The position numbers and the translations under genes were made by a program. 31,588 nt of DNA from a virus: the IMG/VR virus record IMGVR_UViG_3300030380_001708, positions 1 through 31,588 of that record, one strand, 5' to 3'. Shown here in pieces: positions 21,752 to 30,174 of this stretch; position 1 is the stretch's first letter, and each line of letters opens with the position of its first letter. The notes under the pieces are model-generated. The model had not been told where the DNA came from. It made no database searches and saw only the letters and a list, made by a program, of their open reading frames with translations.

Positions 21752-23530
21752 TTAATTTTTCTTTTTTGGTCTTGGGCTTTTATAACCCTTATTAGGCATT
21801 TTAAATGGCGCAGTTGAAACTAATTCATCATTGGTTTCATATCTTGCAGCATCTCTTTCTCCATCTTTTATAGGCAAAGCAGTAATCATTCTACGTGCTT
21901 GACCAACACTGATTTTTTTATTGTTTTTTCTTAAATAAATATTACGAACCCAAGTATGGTGACAATTAGCACCCCCCTTGTATAACCAGATATTATACTT
22001 GCTTTCCCCTTTAGGTGCTAATTCAGTATTAGCAGCACTTTGTTTGTCTAAATCTTCTTTACGATAAACCTTATTGGCTTTAACCATTTTCTCGCAAAAC
22101 CTTCTACTATTTTCGCCAGTTACAGGCGGATAATATTTGTATCTAATTTTAAATAAAGAAGTATCTTGTTCGCTTACCTTTTTTGGAGTTGATTTTACTA
22201 CTGTTGACCTAGTAGCCATAGCAAATTTAAAATGACTTAATATATTGTCTTCATCGTCTGTTGCTTCTTGACTGTGTAATAGCTCATATTCTTGCATTTC
22301 TTCATCTTCGCCTAAAGCAATTAAATCATCAGCTAACTTGTCTAATTCTTCATCTGAAACATCGTGAAAACAAACTTTATTTAATTCAGTTTCTTCTTCT
22401 TCCTTAACTCCAGTTTCTTCTTCTTTTACTTCATCATTATTAATGTCATCAACATCAATGTCCATAAAATCTAATGGGTCTAATGTTTTAAAATAAAGGT
22501 TTAATGCTATGTTATTTGTGCTTAATATCTCGTCTAAGCAACTTATAATTAAATCCTGATAAGGTTTTATAGTTGTATTGCTAAAAAGTCTTTGAGCGTT
22601 CTGTATTTCGTCTGCATTATTTCCTAAACCATTGTTACCATCACGTAAACCAATTAATAAAGGCGATGTAATACGATGTGTTAGCATTATTTTTCTACTA
22701 CATTCTTCACTTAAGTAACTATAATGCTCAGGAGCGTTGTTTAAGGGTATGTCATCAACTGTAGTTTTTTGTTCAGCATTGTGATTAAAAGCAATAATGA
22801 CTTTTTCACCGAAACCACCAGTTAATTTTCCCATTACTTGGTTTTTAATTTCGTGCTGTTTCTCGGATGACGGAATACCGCTATTAAAATTGATAACCTT
22901 AGTACCTGAAAAAGAATTTTGAGCATCGTTTATTAAATAGTCTGCTATTTCGGATTCCAGTTTAGGATAAGCTAAACAATAGTCGGCAGGACTGTAATAG
23001 TAATAACCAGTTACATATCTTTTAATTACGTATATTTCGTTTTTAGCACCACTTCCAAAAACAGGTATCTTTTTTAGTTCAGTATTTTGGGTTACTTTAC
23101 TCCAATCAGCAGAATAATAATAGTTTTTTATTTCACCCTTATTATCCATTTTTTCAGCACGTAACGTTTCTCTAGGAAAATGTGAAATATTACTGATTTT
23201 TTTACCTGTATAACTAATTTGCAATGATGCTTCACCCAACATTTTTAAATCCAAACAAATTTTACGCATACAACTGTCTTTAAGCAGTTCTTTCATTTGT
23301 GCAAATTGTTCGGGCTTTTCATTACTGTCAGTAGCTTCTAAACCCCTACCAAATATTTGTTGAGATATACCATTTATAACACTTTGATTTGTTGTGCTAT
23401 TCATATAGCTGTCAATCAGTTCTTGATAATACCCATTACCGTCACCAATGCCTACCCAATCCCTGTTTTTATCTTCAGTTATTATAGGTGCTTCGTATTG
23501 ATTTAATTGTATTAAATGTAAATTATCCAC
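21752..23530 (-). CDS. Portal protein with fused C-terminal domain
   Basis: About 592 residues from GTG 23530-23528 (MDNLHLIQLNQYEAPIITED); an ATG at 23578 gives 16 more residues but overlaps the previous gene by 56 bases, whereas the GTG overlaps by 8. WVGIGDGNGYYQELIDSYMN and NSTTNQSVINGISQQIFGRGL are typical of portal N-termini. SPLLIGLRDGNNGLGNNADE is the portal 'R-D-G-N-GLG' region. After an acidic linker (about 375-440) a C-terminal domain begins at KIRYKYYPPVTGENSRRFCE, with NIWLYKGGANCHHTW and a basic tail. The dodecameric portal is the DNA gate of the capsid; the C-terminal extension is typical in Bacteroidota phages but of unknown role. Confidence 0.8.
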   Translation of the reverse strand: MDNLHLIQLNQYEAPIITEDKNRDWVGIGDGNGYYQELIDSYMNSTTNQSVINGISQQIFGRGLEATDSNEKPEQFAQMKELLKDSCMRKICLDLKMLGEASLQISYTGKKISNISHFPRETLRAEKMDNKGEIKNYYYSADWSKVTQNTELKKIPVFGSGAKNEIYVIKRYVTGYYYYSPADYCLAYPKLESEIADYLINDAQNSFSGTKVINFNSGIPSSEKQHEIKNQVMGKLTGGFGEKVIIAFNHNAEQKTTVDDIPLNNAPEHYSYLSEECSRKIMLTHRITSPLLIGLRDGNNGLGNNADEIQNAQRLFSNTTIKPYQDLIISCLDEILSTNNIALNLYFKTLDPLDFMDIDVDDINNDEVKEEETGVKEEEETELNKVCFHDVSDEELDKLADDLIALGEDEEMQEYELLHSQEATDDEDNILSHFKFAMATRSTVVKSTPKKVSEQDTSLFKIRYKYYPPVTGENSRRFCEKMVKANKVYRKEDLDKQSAANTELAPKGESKYNIWLYKGGANCHHTWVRNIYLRKNNKKISVGQARRMITALPIKDGERDAARYETNDELVSTAPFKMPNKGYKSPRPKKKN

Positions 23531-23876
23531 TATAGTATAAATATTCGTTAGCACCAGTATTGTGCTCTGTGTAAACATTGTTTGTTATTACATAGCTACT
23601 GGCATTTTGGTTAGTACAAAAAATCTTGTCTTTAAAAATGATGGTATTGTCAGTTGTGTTTTTAATTTCTAAGTTGTAAAAACTATCAGAAACTAAATTT
23701 TGACTTGTTGCATAAGTAGAGTAGTAGTCATTGCTACCAAAAGTTGGTGTGCTGTCAGTTAAAATGACTTTATTTTTATTTTCTGATGTTAAAGTAAGTT
23801 GATAATTTTTAGTAGCTACAATATCTTCTCTAGCTATAAAATTGATTGTCCCTCCTGTTGTACTCAATACTTGCAT
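23523..23876 (-). CDS. Small beta-rich structural protein, hypothetical
   Basis: A 117-aa protein. The ATG at 23876-23874 is the true start; an upstream ATG at 23921 would fall inside the terminator hairpin and add a non-native MDGFILSTFFF. It reads MQVLSTTGGTINFIARED, then beta strands with YYSTYATSQNLVSDSFYNLE and IFKDKIFCTNQNASSYVI. A similar short beta protein precedes portal-type genes in several Bacteroidota phages (from memory). Function unknown; a decoration or adaptor protein is plausible. Overlaps the portal gene by 8 bases. Confidence 0.6.
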   Translation of the reverse strand: MQVLSTTGGTINFIAREDIVATKNYQLTLTSENKNKVILTDSTPTFGSNDYYSTYATSQNLVSDSFYNLEIKNTTDNTIIFKDKIFCTNQNASSYVITNNVYTEHNTGANEYLYYSG

Positions 23877-23888
23877 TTTTAAAATTTT

Positions 23889-23922
23889 AAAAAAAAAGGT
23901 GGATAAAATAAATCCATCCACC
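23889..23922 (-). terminator. Intrinsic terminator after the tail-tube-like gene
   Basis: On the minus strand GGTGGAT (23922-23916) pairs with ATCCACC (23904-23898), loop of 11 bases, followed by nine T (23897-23889). Strong hairpin plus U tract. It separates the capsid set from portal and connector genes, so the downstream genes need read-through or an own promoter. Confidence 0.85.
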
Positions 23923-23973
23923 CTTTCTACACCCTGTATTATGTTACTTTAAACACAACACCCACTAAACATC

Positions 23974-24528
23974 TTAACTGTTTGTTCCAGCAGTAGTAGT
24001 CACTGTTCCACTAAACACGCTAGAATCAGCAAATGGGTTACCAGCAACAGCGCCACTTATAAAATTAGCTGGCATTACTTCTTGTCCACTAAATGTCAAA
24101 GTGTAACCGCTCATATCGCCCATAGCAGTTCCCGTAGCAATTGTTCCACCACTAACGGACATCCCGTGTTCTCTACCGCATAAAAAAGCATTTCCATTAT
24201 AGTCTTCTACGATAATTTGAGGTCTTCCGTATGCAAGTAACTTTAATTCCTTATGGTCTTCTTTATATAATTTTTGAAGATTTAAAGTCAAAGTTTGCTC
24301 GAAAAAAGTTGTTCCATTTTCAGGAGAACTTGTAATTGCTTGTTCTAAACTGTTACCACCTTTTAATTCGTAAACAAAAGCTGTAAAACTTGCCGTACAG
24401 GCAGTTACTTCATCATTTGTTAATTCTAAACCGCTTATTGTGCCGAAGTCGCTGATATATACTCTAGCGATGCCTCCGACAACATCTTTACACGGTACAT
24501 TTCTTCCTTTAGTCGCTAAACACGCCAT
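23974..24528 (-). CDS. Tail tube-like / structural protein
   Basis: A 184-aa protein: MACLATKGRNVPCKDVVGGI, ARVYISDFGTISGLELTNDE, ELKGGNSLEQAITSSPENGT, QTLTLNLQKLYKEDHKEL, LLAYGRPQIIVEDYNGNAF and SGGTIATGTAMGDMSGYTLT. The order (GGI start, 'LKG-NS-EQ', 'ENGT-FFEQTL-L-L', 'GRP--IVED-NGN', 'TGTAMGD-SGYTL-F') is that of a frequent Bacteroidota phage structural protein that I consider a tail-tube-type protein on the basis of beta pattern and position after the major capsid protein. The last gene before a strong terminator. Confidence 0.6.
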   Translation of the reverse strand: MACLATKGRNVPCKDVVGGIARVYISDFGTISGLELTNDEVTACTASFTAFVYELKGGNSLEQAITSSPENGTTFFEQTLTLNLQKLYKEDHKELKLLAYGRPQIIVEDYNGNAFLCGREHGMSVSGGTIATGTAMGDMSGYTLTFSGQEVMPANFISGAVAGNPFADSSVFSGTVTTTAGTNS

Positions 24529-24554
24529 AGTATTTTAATTTTTAAGGTTAATAA

Positions 24555-25493
24555 TTAAGCGTGATACAATACAATCTCTGAACCAATTGCATATTGTACT
24601 CCACTTGTATATCTCATTACTACTCTAAAATTCTGACTTCCGTCAATTGGGCTCATGTCAATAACTTTAGCTTCGTTCATATCATTTAATAAACCAGTAC
24701 CAAAGAATAAATTAGATTTTTGAGTAGCCATTGCTGTATCGTCAGCTAATCCATTAGCAACAAATAATTTTACTCCATCAAAAGATAAATCTCCACTACC
24801 GTTATACCATTGAGTTCCTTTTGCATCAGTACCAGCAGCTCCAATACCACTTGAAAAACCACCAAGAGCTCTTACGTACGCTCTCGCAATATTTTGACTG
24901 ATATATACAAACATATCATCCTTGTTGTATAATTTAGATGGTATAGCATCTACAATAGAACCTAATTTTGCGATTACATTTGAAGCATCTACAGCAGCGT
25001 GTGAAGCAACGTCAATCACATCACTATCTGCTAAAGCTAAAGTTACTAAACCATCGAACTCGCCATCGTTAGAATTGACACCTTCCCAAATATTTTGTTC
25101 TGTTTTTTCTTTTATTAAACCACCAACGTGACCTAAAACAAAATCTACAAATGACTTTGGTGGGTTCTTATAAGCAGACATTCCTAATTCTATCGCTTCC
25201 CAAGTAGGAACAAAATCTTTTTTACAAAACTGTAAGTTACTTTGAAATTCTTCTGGTTGTAAAATTCTTTCAGTTAGAGTAACAGTTGAAGTTGCATCGA
25301 AATCACAGCTCCCGTTTTTAATTACATTAGCATCAGTAGCAATTTTTTGCATTACTTGCTTGTATCTAATGTTTTGTCTTACTTCTATACCACCCTTAGC
25401 AATAGTGTTTCCTTCTAAAAGAGCAGCAGCCAAATAACCTTTTGCAGCTTCTCCTGCGTAAGTTGGACTTGTTATTGTTAATGTTGTAGCCAT
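24555..25493 (-). CDS. Major capsid protein (HK97-like, predicted)
   Basis: A 312-aa protein, the right size for a processed HK97-type capsid protein. It lies after the protease and scaffold genes. Features: N-terminal TSPTYAGEAAKGYLAAALLE, LPEEF-like LQPEEFQSNLQFCKKDF, VPTWEAIELGMSAYK, FVLGHVGGLIKEKTEQNIWE, and the C-terminal SQNFRVVMRYTSGVQYAIGS plus 'IVLYHA', the typical strand at the end of HK97 folds. Abundant product expected. ATG at 25493-25491 with an A-rich leader. Confidence 0.8.
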   Translation of the reverse strand: MATTLTITSPTYAGEAAKGYLAAALLEGNTIAKGGIEVRQNIRYKQVMQKIATDANVIKNGSCDFDATSTVTLTERILQPEEFQSNLQFCKKDFVPTWEAIELGMSAYKNPPKSFVDFVLGHVGGLIKEKTEQNIWEGVNSNDGEFDGLVTLALADSDVIDVASHAAVDASNVIAKLGSIVDAIPSKLYNKDDMFVYISQNIARAYVRALGGFSSGIGAAGTDAKGTQWYNGSGDLSFDGVKLFVANGLADDTAMATQKSNLFFGTGLLNDMNEAKVIDMSPIDGSQNFRVVMRYTSGVQYAIGSEIVLYHA

Positions 25494-25516
25494 TTTGTTT
25501 TTTTTATTTTTTGATT

Positions 25517-26134
25517 TTAATTATTGTTAATTCTTGCATAAATTCTATCCATTGCTGTATCAACGTTTTTTGATGATATATGGAACTCAAATTTTTGCTT
25601 TTCTTCTGCTTCAGGATTGTGTACTAATGGCTCAGTGGGTTCAGCAGACAATTCTTCTTTGTTTTCTGAAATAGGTTCTTCTTGCATTTTTTCTTTGTCT
25701 TTGTAACCCATTTTTTCAATCATTGCTTTGATTTCTTCAACCGCTTTAGCAAATTCTTGTTTGGTTACATACTGCATTTCTTCTTCTTCTAGTTCAGTTT
25801 CTTCAGTGCTTTCTTCGCTAGTTTCTTCTGCACTAGCTTCAACTTCTTCTTCTACTTTTTCTTCAACTTCTTCCTTTACTTCTCCAATGCTTTCAATTAA
25901 TCCTTCTTCTTTAACAACTAATTCTCTGCCATCTTCTAAAGAATATTTTCCGATAGGTAAAGCAATTTCTTCATCTTCGGATTTTATAAATACAGAAGCA
26001 CCAGACTCAAATTTTTCGGCTACTATAATAGTACCGTTGTCTAGTTTAACTTCTTCTAATTTTACTGCTGTGTCTTCAGATAGTTTGACACCAACAATTT
26101 CTTTGATTTGATTGAGTATACTTTGCGCTTTCAT
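25517..26134 (-). CDS. Scaffold-like protein
   Basis: A 205-aa acidic protein. N-terminal part (MKAQSILNQIKEIVGVKLSE, KLDNGTIIVAEKFESGASVF) contains beta strands and 'ALPIGKYSLEDGRELVVKEE'. The middle is a Glu-rich low-complexity region (about 90-122) followed by a coiled coil (TKQEFAKAVEEIKAMIEKMG), then a disordered region and a conserved end 'DTAMDRIYARINN'. This is the make-up of phage scaffolding proteins, between protease and major capsid genes. Preceded by CGTCTATA and an intergenic terminator upstream, so a separate late promoter is likely. Confidence 0.65.
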   Translation of the reverse strand: MKAQSILNQIKEIVGVKLSEDTAVKLEEVKLDNGTIIVAEKFESGASVFIKSEDEEIALPIGKYSLEDGRELVVKEEGLIESIGEVKEEVEEKVEEEVEASAEETSEESTEETELEEEEMQYVTKQEFAKAVEEIKAMIEKMGYKDKEKMQEEPISENKEELSAEPTEPLVHNPEAEEKQKFEFHISSKNVDTAMDRIYARINNN

Positions 26135-26138
26135 ACCC

Positions 26139-26146
26139 TATAGACG
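26139..26146 (-). promoter_or_regulatory. Shared leader element CGTCTATA before the scaffold gene
   Basis: CGTCTATA on the minus strand lies four bases before ATGAAAG, in the same arrangement as before the tail chaperone (2660-2667). It is just downstream of a terminator at 26179-26210, so transcription of the scaffold-capsid operon probably starts in this 45-base interval. I see no TTTG/TAnnTTTG pair here, which suits a phage-type rather than host-type promoter. Confidence 0.4.
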
Positions 26147-26178
26147 GACAGAACGCAATTATTATGTAGTAACTATTT

Positions 26179-26210
26179 AAAAAAAAAAGCCACTTAATAA
26201 AAAGTAGCTT
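26179..26210 (-). terminator. Intrinsic terminator before the scaffold-capsid operon
   Basis: On the minus strand AAGCTACTT (26210-26202) pairs with AAGTGGCTT (26195-26187; one G-U pair), loop of 6 bases, followed by ten T (26188-26179). It ends transcription from the tape measure/protease block. The 12-base palindrome TTGAATATTCAA lies at 26253-26264, upstream of it. Confidence 0.85.
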
Positions 26211-26286
26211 TAATTTGAATGACTGCTTGGTGTTTTTCCATTGAGCCATTTCGTTGAATATTCAATAATTAAATATACTAATAATT

Positions 26287-26439
26287 TTACACTTTACCTA
26301 TTCCTTGCGCTTGTAAAGTACCATCGCAGCAGTCCACGTGATAAGTAGCATCACTACACAAACAAGCTCTTTTACCTCCAACTCTAGATATTTTGCTAAC
26401 TGTAGCATCTTTCCTCCTTTTATTTATTTTCTTTTTCAT
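26287..26439 (-). CDS. Small Cys-rich basic protein (50 aa)
   Basis: MKKKINKRRKDATVSKISRV then GGKRACLCSDATYHVDCCDG and TLQAQGIGKV. Start overlaps the 3' end of the protease gene by 20 bases. Four cysteines (C-x-C and CC) and the pattern 'GGKRACLC-D-TY---CCDG-LQAQGIG' are familiar from small genes in phages of Bacteroidota, where they have no known function. Could be a zinc-binding or minor structural protein. The last gene before the terminator at 26179-26210; a sub-100-codon gene that automatic callers miss. Confidence 0.7.
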   Translation of the reverse strand: MKKKINKRRKDATVSKISRVGGKRACLCSDATYHVDCCDGTLQAQGIGKV

Positions 26440-27634
26440 ATTTTATTTTTACGCAGTTAGGTCTTCTTTTACCATTTATCATTTTATAGCCTTTTTGTTG
26501 GTAACCATCCCAACAAGGGCTTTTACTATTTTTACCAGCATCAATTTGATGTTTTTCGCAAGGCATATACCAAATTTTTCCTTCAAATTCGTGTTCGTGC
26601 ATTCCTTCACAACCTATGTTTTTAGCCATCTCTAATGCTTTTTCTTTTGTACTATATGCTAATCTGTCATCAATAATTGCAAAGTATTCATCCACAACTA
26701 CAGATTCTAAGTTAATTTCACCTAATTGTTTTAACTTGCTTCTACTCCAAGACAGACCAGCTTTTCCACCCCATAATAAATAACTAATCGTTCCGCACGC
26801 TTTAGTATCACTAGGGTCGTAGTATGTTTCTGCTCTAGATAAATAACTATACATACGTTTAATTGTTGGCACAGTCAGTTTTCTTTTCGCTGACAAGTCA
26901 GCACTCCTTATTTTTCCTACGTCCGTAGCACATTTATTATTTACTTTTTCATTAAGCTCTCGACCTCTTTTAGCATTATTGCTAACTGACTTTGGGTAAT
27001 CATTATAACTTTCTAATGTTATTTTTTCGTTTGTTAATACGTTTTTAACTTGACTGAGTATGTATTCCGCTTCTGTGTTTTCAATAGCAGTCATTTCATC
27101 TTTAACACTATCTCTGCTAATTTTAGCTCGGTCAGCAAAGTAACCCTCTATACTAAAGCCTTTAACCTTATTTTCTTTTACATATTCTTCCCAGACTTCT
27201 TCATTATTAACTTTCATTGATATCATCCACGTACCATTTGGAACATTTAAACCATACATAGTTGATTTATCCATTTTGTTATCTTCTACAATCCAGCTTT
27301 CTACAACTGTCAGCCCTTTAACTTCCATATCGTGTTCCAAGGTAGCATTGTTTTGATTACCATTTTGAAAGAACATCTCACTAGCTCTACGCACAGTATC
27401 TTTTGAAAAGTATACATAAAAGTCAGTATCGTTTCGCTTTCGGTAGATAGGTTTGTTGGGTATCAAGGCAGCACCCATTAAAAGTTTCTTTTCTTCATCT
27501 ATTTTTGCCAATTGTACTTCTTCACTAGCCAAAGCAATAAAGTCGCTTTCAATGGCTGGGTTTTCAACGATAGAAACAGCTTCAATTCCTGTCATTTCTT
27601 CGTTTTCGTCTAATATAAGTTCTATTATTTCCAT
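26420..27634 (-). CDS. Prohead protease (XkdF-like) fused to additional domains
   Basis: A 404-aa protein. Residues about 1-175: XkdF/Peptidase_S78_2-type maturation protease with GAALIPNKPIYR, LEHDMEVKG (candidate catalytic His101) and VKGFSIEGYF (Ser161). A second domain at about 210-305 (YPKSVSNNAKRGRELNEK, VGKIRSADLSAK, RMYSYLSRAETYYDPSD, CGTISYLLWGGKAGLSW) is an accessory domain found in other phage structural proteins. The C-terminal part (330-400) has cysteines and histidines (C342, H346, H348, C359, H362) and the 'SPCWDGYQQKGYK---G-R-PNCV' tail. The protease would cleave scaffold and itself during prohead maturation; the extra domains may target it to the shell. Fused layout larger than a simple protease. 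Confidence 0.8.
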   Translation of the reverse strand: MEIIELILDENEEMTGIEAVSIVENPAIESDFIALASEEVQLAKIDEEKKLLMGAALIPNKPIYRKRNDTDFYVYFSKDTVRRASEMFFQNGNQNNATLEHDMEVKGLTVVESWIVEDNKMDKSTMYGLNVPNGTWMISMKVNNEEVWEEYVKENKVKGFSIEGYFADRAKISRDSVKDEMTAIENTEAEYILSQVKNVLTNEKITLESYNDYPKSVSNNAKRGRELNEKVNNKCATDVGKIRSADLSAKRKLTVPTIKRMYSYLSRAETYYDPSDTKACGTISYLLWGGKAGLSWSRSKLKQLGEINLESVVVDEYFAIIDDRLAYSTKEKALEMAKNIGCEGMHEHEFEGKIWYMPCEKHQIDAGKNSKSPCWDGYQQKGYKMINGKRRPNCVKIKYEKENK

Positions 27635-27644
27635 TTTATTTTAT

Positions 27645-30041
27645 TTAAAAAGTTGCTTGTTGTATTGTATTGTTTTGTAGCTGTTGTGCTGTGGTTACAT
27701 CTCCAGCCACCACGAACGCTTGTACTGGTTGTTGTTGCCCTAATGCTCCAGCAATTTGGTTAAAACCCGACTGCCCAACCACGTTAAAAGATGGCGGTTG
27801 TGTTGCAGCATTTAAACTTCCCCCACCAGTATCGTCTGTTGTCGTTGGTTTAGCACCCCCACCAGAATCAAATCTTGTTGCAGATATTGTTGCTATTTGA
27901 GCAGCACCAGCCAATGCCATTGCAGCAGCAGCAGCGTAGTTTGTAAATGTTAAACTTTTTACTGGATGACTTAATTCATTGACAATACCTCTAGCTGTGT
28001 TAATTGTTGCCTGTGCTATACCAATAGCTTTATTTATTTTAAATGCTTTCTTTGCCCTTTCTTTATCTCCCTGAGCAAAAGCATCAGCAATTTGCCCAAT
28101 AGAACTTAAAGCATCTAAAGCAAAATCAACTTTAGCATTATTCAGGGCTCTATTTCTTTCAAATTCTTCATTTTCTCTAATAACATCATCACGAGTTGTT
28201 TCGTCTTTAATTTTTTTAATATTTCTTGAAACTAAATCTTCTGCGCCAGTTCTTATTTCTATTTTTTGTGCTTCTCTCGCTTGCAACTTTGGCATTTCTT
28301 CAAAGTCCATTTTTTCAATATCAAACTTGACTGTTCTTAAATTTTGCAGTTCTTTTATTTCAGCTTGTATTGCTTTAACTTTTTCATTTCTAACAGCTAA
28401 TTCTTTTCTTGTTGTAGCTTCAGTATCTAGTATTGCTTTTAGTTCTGCTTCTTTTAACTTTATTAAATCCCTAGTTGCTTTTTCTTCTTCTTCTAAACCA
28501 TCAATATTAGCATCTGATTTAATTTTATTGCTTTCTGCTAACTCTCTATCAATTCTTTCTTGTTCTTTTTGTTTTAATCTGTTTAAAGTTCTTTCAAAAA
28601 GGTTGCCTTCTTCTGCTCGTTTCTTACTTATATCAGCCCAGTATTTAGCATCCTCATTTGCTTTTGCTAATGCTTGGTTTAATGCTTCTCTATCTCTAGC
28701 AAGTTTTTCTTTATCAATTGCTTTGCCTATAAATGGAATGTCAGCAATAGTTTCTTTAAAATTTAAAAAAGAACTTTGAATATTCCTTAAAGCATTTTTA
28801 ATTCCTGTTTTTAAAACTGCGATTGAAACACCAGCAGTTTCTCTTATTTCTTTAAAAAACGCTCCTGTTGCTTTACTAACAAAAGTTAATGTAGATACAA
28901 TACTGGTTAGCCCTTGAACAAAACCCCTAGCAATGTTAGAAAAAATTCCTTCGCCATCTTCAACAGATAATAAAAAGCCTTCCCAAGCTGAACCAAGTTT
29001 TGTAGTATCACCATCTAAATTATCTAATCTAGTTTCAGCAATACCAGCAGCAGCACCTAAACCATTAAAAGCATCTGTAGCGCCATTTAGTTCAGTTAAT
29101 AGTTTACCAGTTGCTTCCGCATTTTCTGCTAAGGTTATAGCTACACCAGCACCACGCTTGTCAAATAAATCTAGGGCAACAACATTTTTATCCGTTGCAT
29201 TGTTAATTTTTGCAAATGCTTCTTCCATTGTTAACCCTTCTTGAGCTAATGTCAAAAATATATTTCTAAGTGCTGTTCCTGATGTTGAAGCATCGAAACC
29301 AGAATTGGCTAAAGTTCCCAACATTGCAGTAGTTTCTGATAGTGATACATTTGCTGTTTTAGCAATGGGGGCAACAGTAGTTAAAGCAGTATTTAATTTA
29401 TTAAAATCTAATGCAGAAGATGAAGTCGATTGAGCTAATATGTCAATAACTTCTTTAGAATCAGTTGCCTCTAAACCAAAAGCTCTTAAAGTAGAACCAG
29501 TAAAAGCAGCAGCTTCCCCTAAACTAATACCCATTGAAGATGCTAAATTCAAAGTGGCTTCACTCATGTCTAATATATCTGCTGTTGGGAATCCTAATTT
29601 TGCTAATTCTGTTTGTAATGATGCTACTTCCATAGCAGTAAATTCAGTAGAACTTCCTAATTCTTTTGCGCTACTTGCTAAAGCATTCATTTCTTTTTCT
29701 GTTGCGCCTGTAACCGCTTTTAAACCTGACATTGATTTAGCGAACTCTGAACCTTTTTTAGTAGCTGAAATAAATAAACCTACCAATGAACCAGCAGCAA
29801 CCACCAATGCACCAATACCTGTTGAAACTAAAGCAACTTTTAATGTTTGTAAACCGCCAACAATTCTTTGTATTGATGCTGGCATAACCCCTAAAGTATT
29901 ATTTAAACCACTAAAAGATTTATTTGCAGTATTACCAGTTTTAACAACTTGTTTTTCAGTTTTATCTAATGCCTTGTCAATTTTTTTAATTGCTGGCGTT
30001 GCTTTGTCTTTTACTCTTATTTCTAAAATCTTAGTTTCCAT
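27645..30041 (-). CDS. Tail tape measure protein (TP901 type)
   Basis: A 798-aa protein. N-terminal coiled region, a hydrophobic segment GIGALVVAAGSLVGLFISAT (about 77-96), then the TP901 core with TEFTAMEVASLQTELAKLGF, SSALDFNKLNTALTTVAPIA, TTAMLGTLANSGFDAS and ALRNIFLTLA (about 100-330). A coiled-coil part follows (about 470-610) and a Gly/Ala-rich segment near 700-740, then a Gln-rich end (VTTAQQLQNNTIQQ). The length of tape measure proteins sets tail length, so a mid-sized siphovirus-like tail is expected. ATG overlaps the 47-aa gene by 11 bases. Confidence 0.93.
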   Translation of the reverse strand: METKILEIRVKDKATPAIKKIDKALDKTEKQVVKTGNTANKSFSGLNNTLGVMPASIQRIVGGLQTLKVALVSTGIGALVVAAGSLVGLFISATKKGSEFAKSMSGLKAVTGATEKEMNALASSAKELGSSTEFTAMEVASLQTELAKLGFPTADILDMSEATLNLASSMGISLGEAAAFTGSTLRAFGLEATDSKEVIDILAQSTSSSALDFNKLNTALTTVAPIAKTANVSLSETTAMLGTLANSGFDASTSGTALRNIFLTLAQEGLTMEEAFAKINNATDKNVVALDLFDKRGAGVAITLAENAEATGKLLTELNGATDAFNGLGAAAGIAETRLDNLDGDTTKLGSAWEGFLLSVEDGEGIFSNIARGFVQGLTSIVSTLTFVSKATGAFFKEIRETAGVSIAVLKTGIKNALRNIQSSFLNFKETIADIPFIGKAIDKEKLARDREALNQALAKANEDAKYWADISKKRAEEGNLFERTLNRLKQKEQERIDRELAESNKIKSDANIDGLEEEEKATRDLIKLKEAELKAILDTEATTRKELAVRNEKVKAIQAEIKELQNLRTVKFDIEKMDFEEMPKLQAREAQKIEIRTGAEDLVSRNIKKIKDETTRDDVIRENEEFERNRALNNAKVDFALDALSSIGQIADAFAQGDKERAKKAFKINKAIGIAQATINTARGIVNELSHPVKSLTFTNYAAAAAMALAGAAQIATISATRFDSGGGAKPTTTDDTGGGSLNAATQPPSFNVVGQSGFNQIAGALGQQQPVQAFVVAGDVTTAQQLQNNTIQQATF

Positions 30042-30174
30042 ACTTCATTCTAATTTGCTGTATTCCTTCTTTAAATGTCATTGGTATTTTATTTTGTCCT
30101 AATGCTATTTTAATATGTTTATCATATAGTTTATTGTCTTTACAAAATTCTAATGCTTCTAATATTGTTTTCAT
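30031..30174 (-). CDS. Small protein upstream of tape measure (47 aa)
   Basis: MKTILEALEFCKDNKLYDKH, then IKIALGQNKIPMTFKEGIQQ and IRMKYGN. Start ATG overlaps the stop of the tail protein (ATGA at 30174-30171) and the end overlaps the tape measure start. The helical sequence and place resemble small adapter genes near tape measures, but no family is recognised. Exact coupling is the main support. Confidence 0.6.
   Translation of the reverse strand: MKTILEALEFCKDNKLYDKHIKIALGQNKIPMTFKEGIQQIRMKYGN

Noticed and set aside
25728-26111. Plus-strand Ser-rich frame opposite the scaffold gene
   Set aside because: It is the reverse reading of the Glu-rich (GAA/GAG to TTC/CTC) low-complexity segment.
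26179-26250. 25-codon ORF starting MAQWKNTKQSFKLK between the 50-aa gene and the scaffold
   Set aside because: It runs through the terminator stem and poly-T (ends LFFFK), so it is most likely not a gene.
28327-30102. Several plus-strand open frames opposite the tape measure (up to 220 codons)
   Set aside because: Ala/Ser-rich mirrors of the tape measure's codon pattern; nothing like a known domain.
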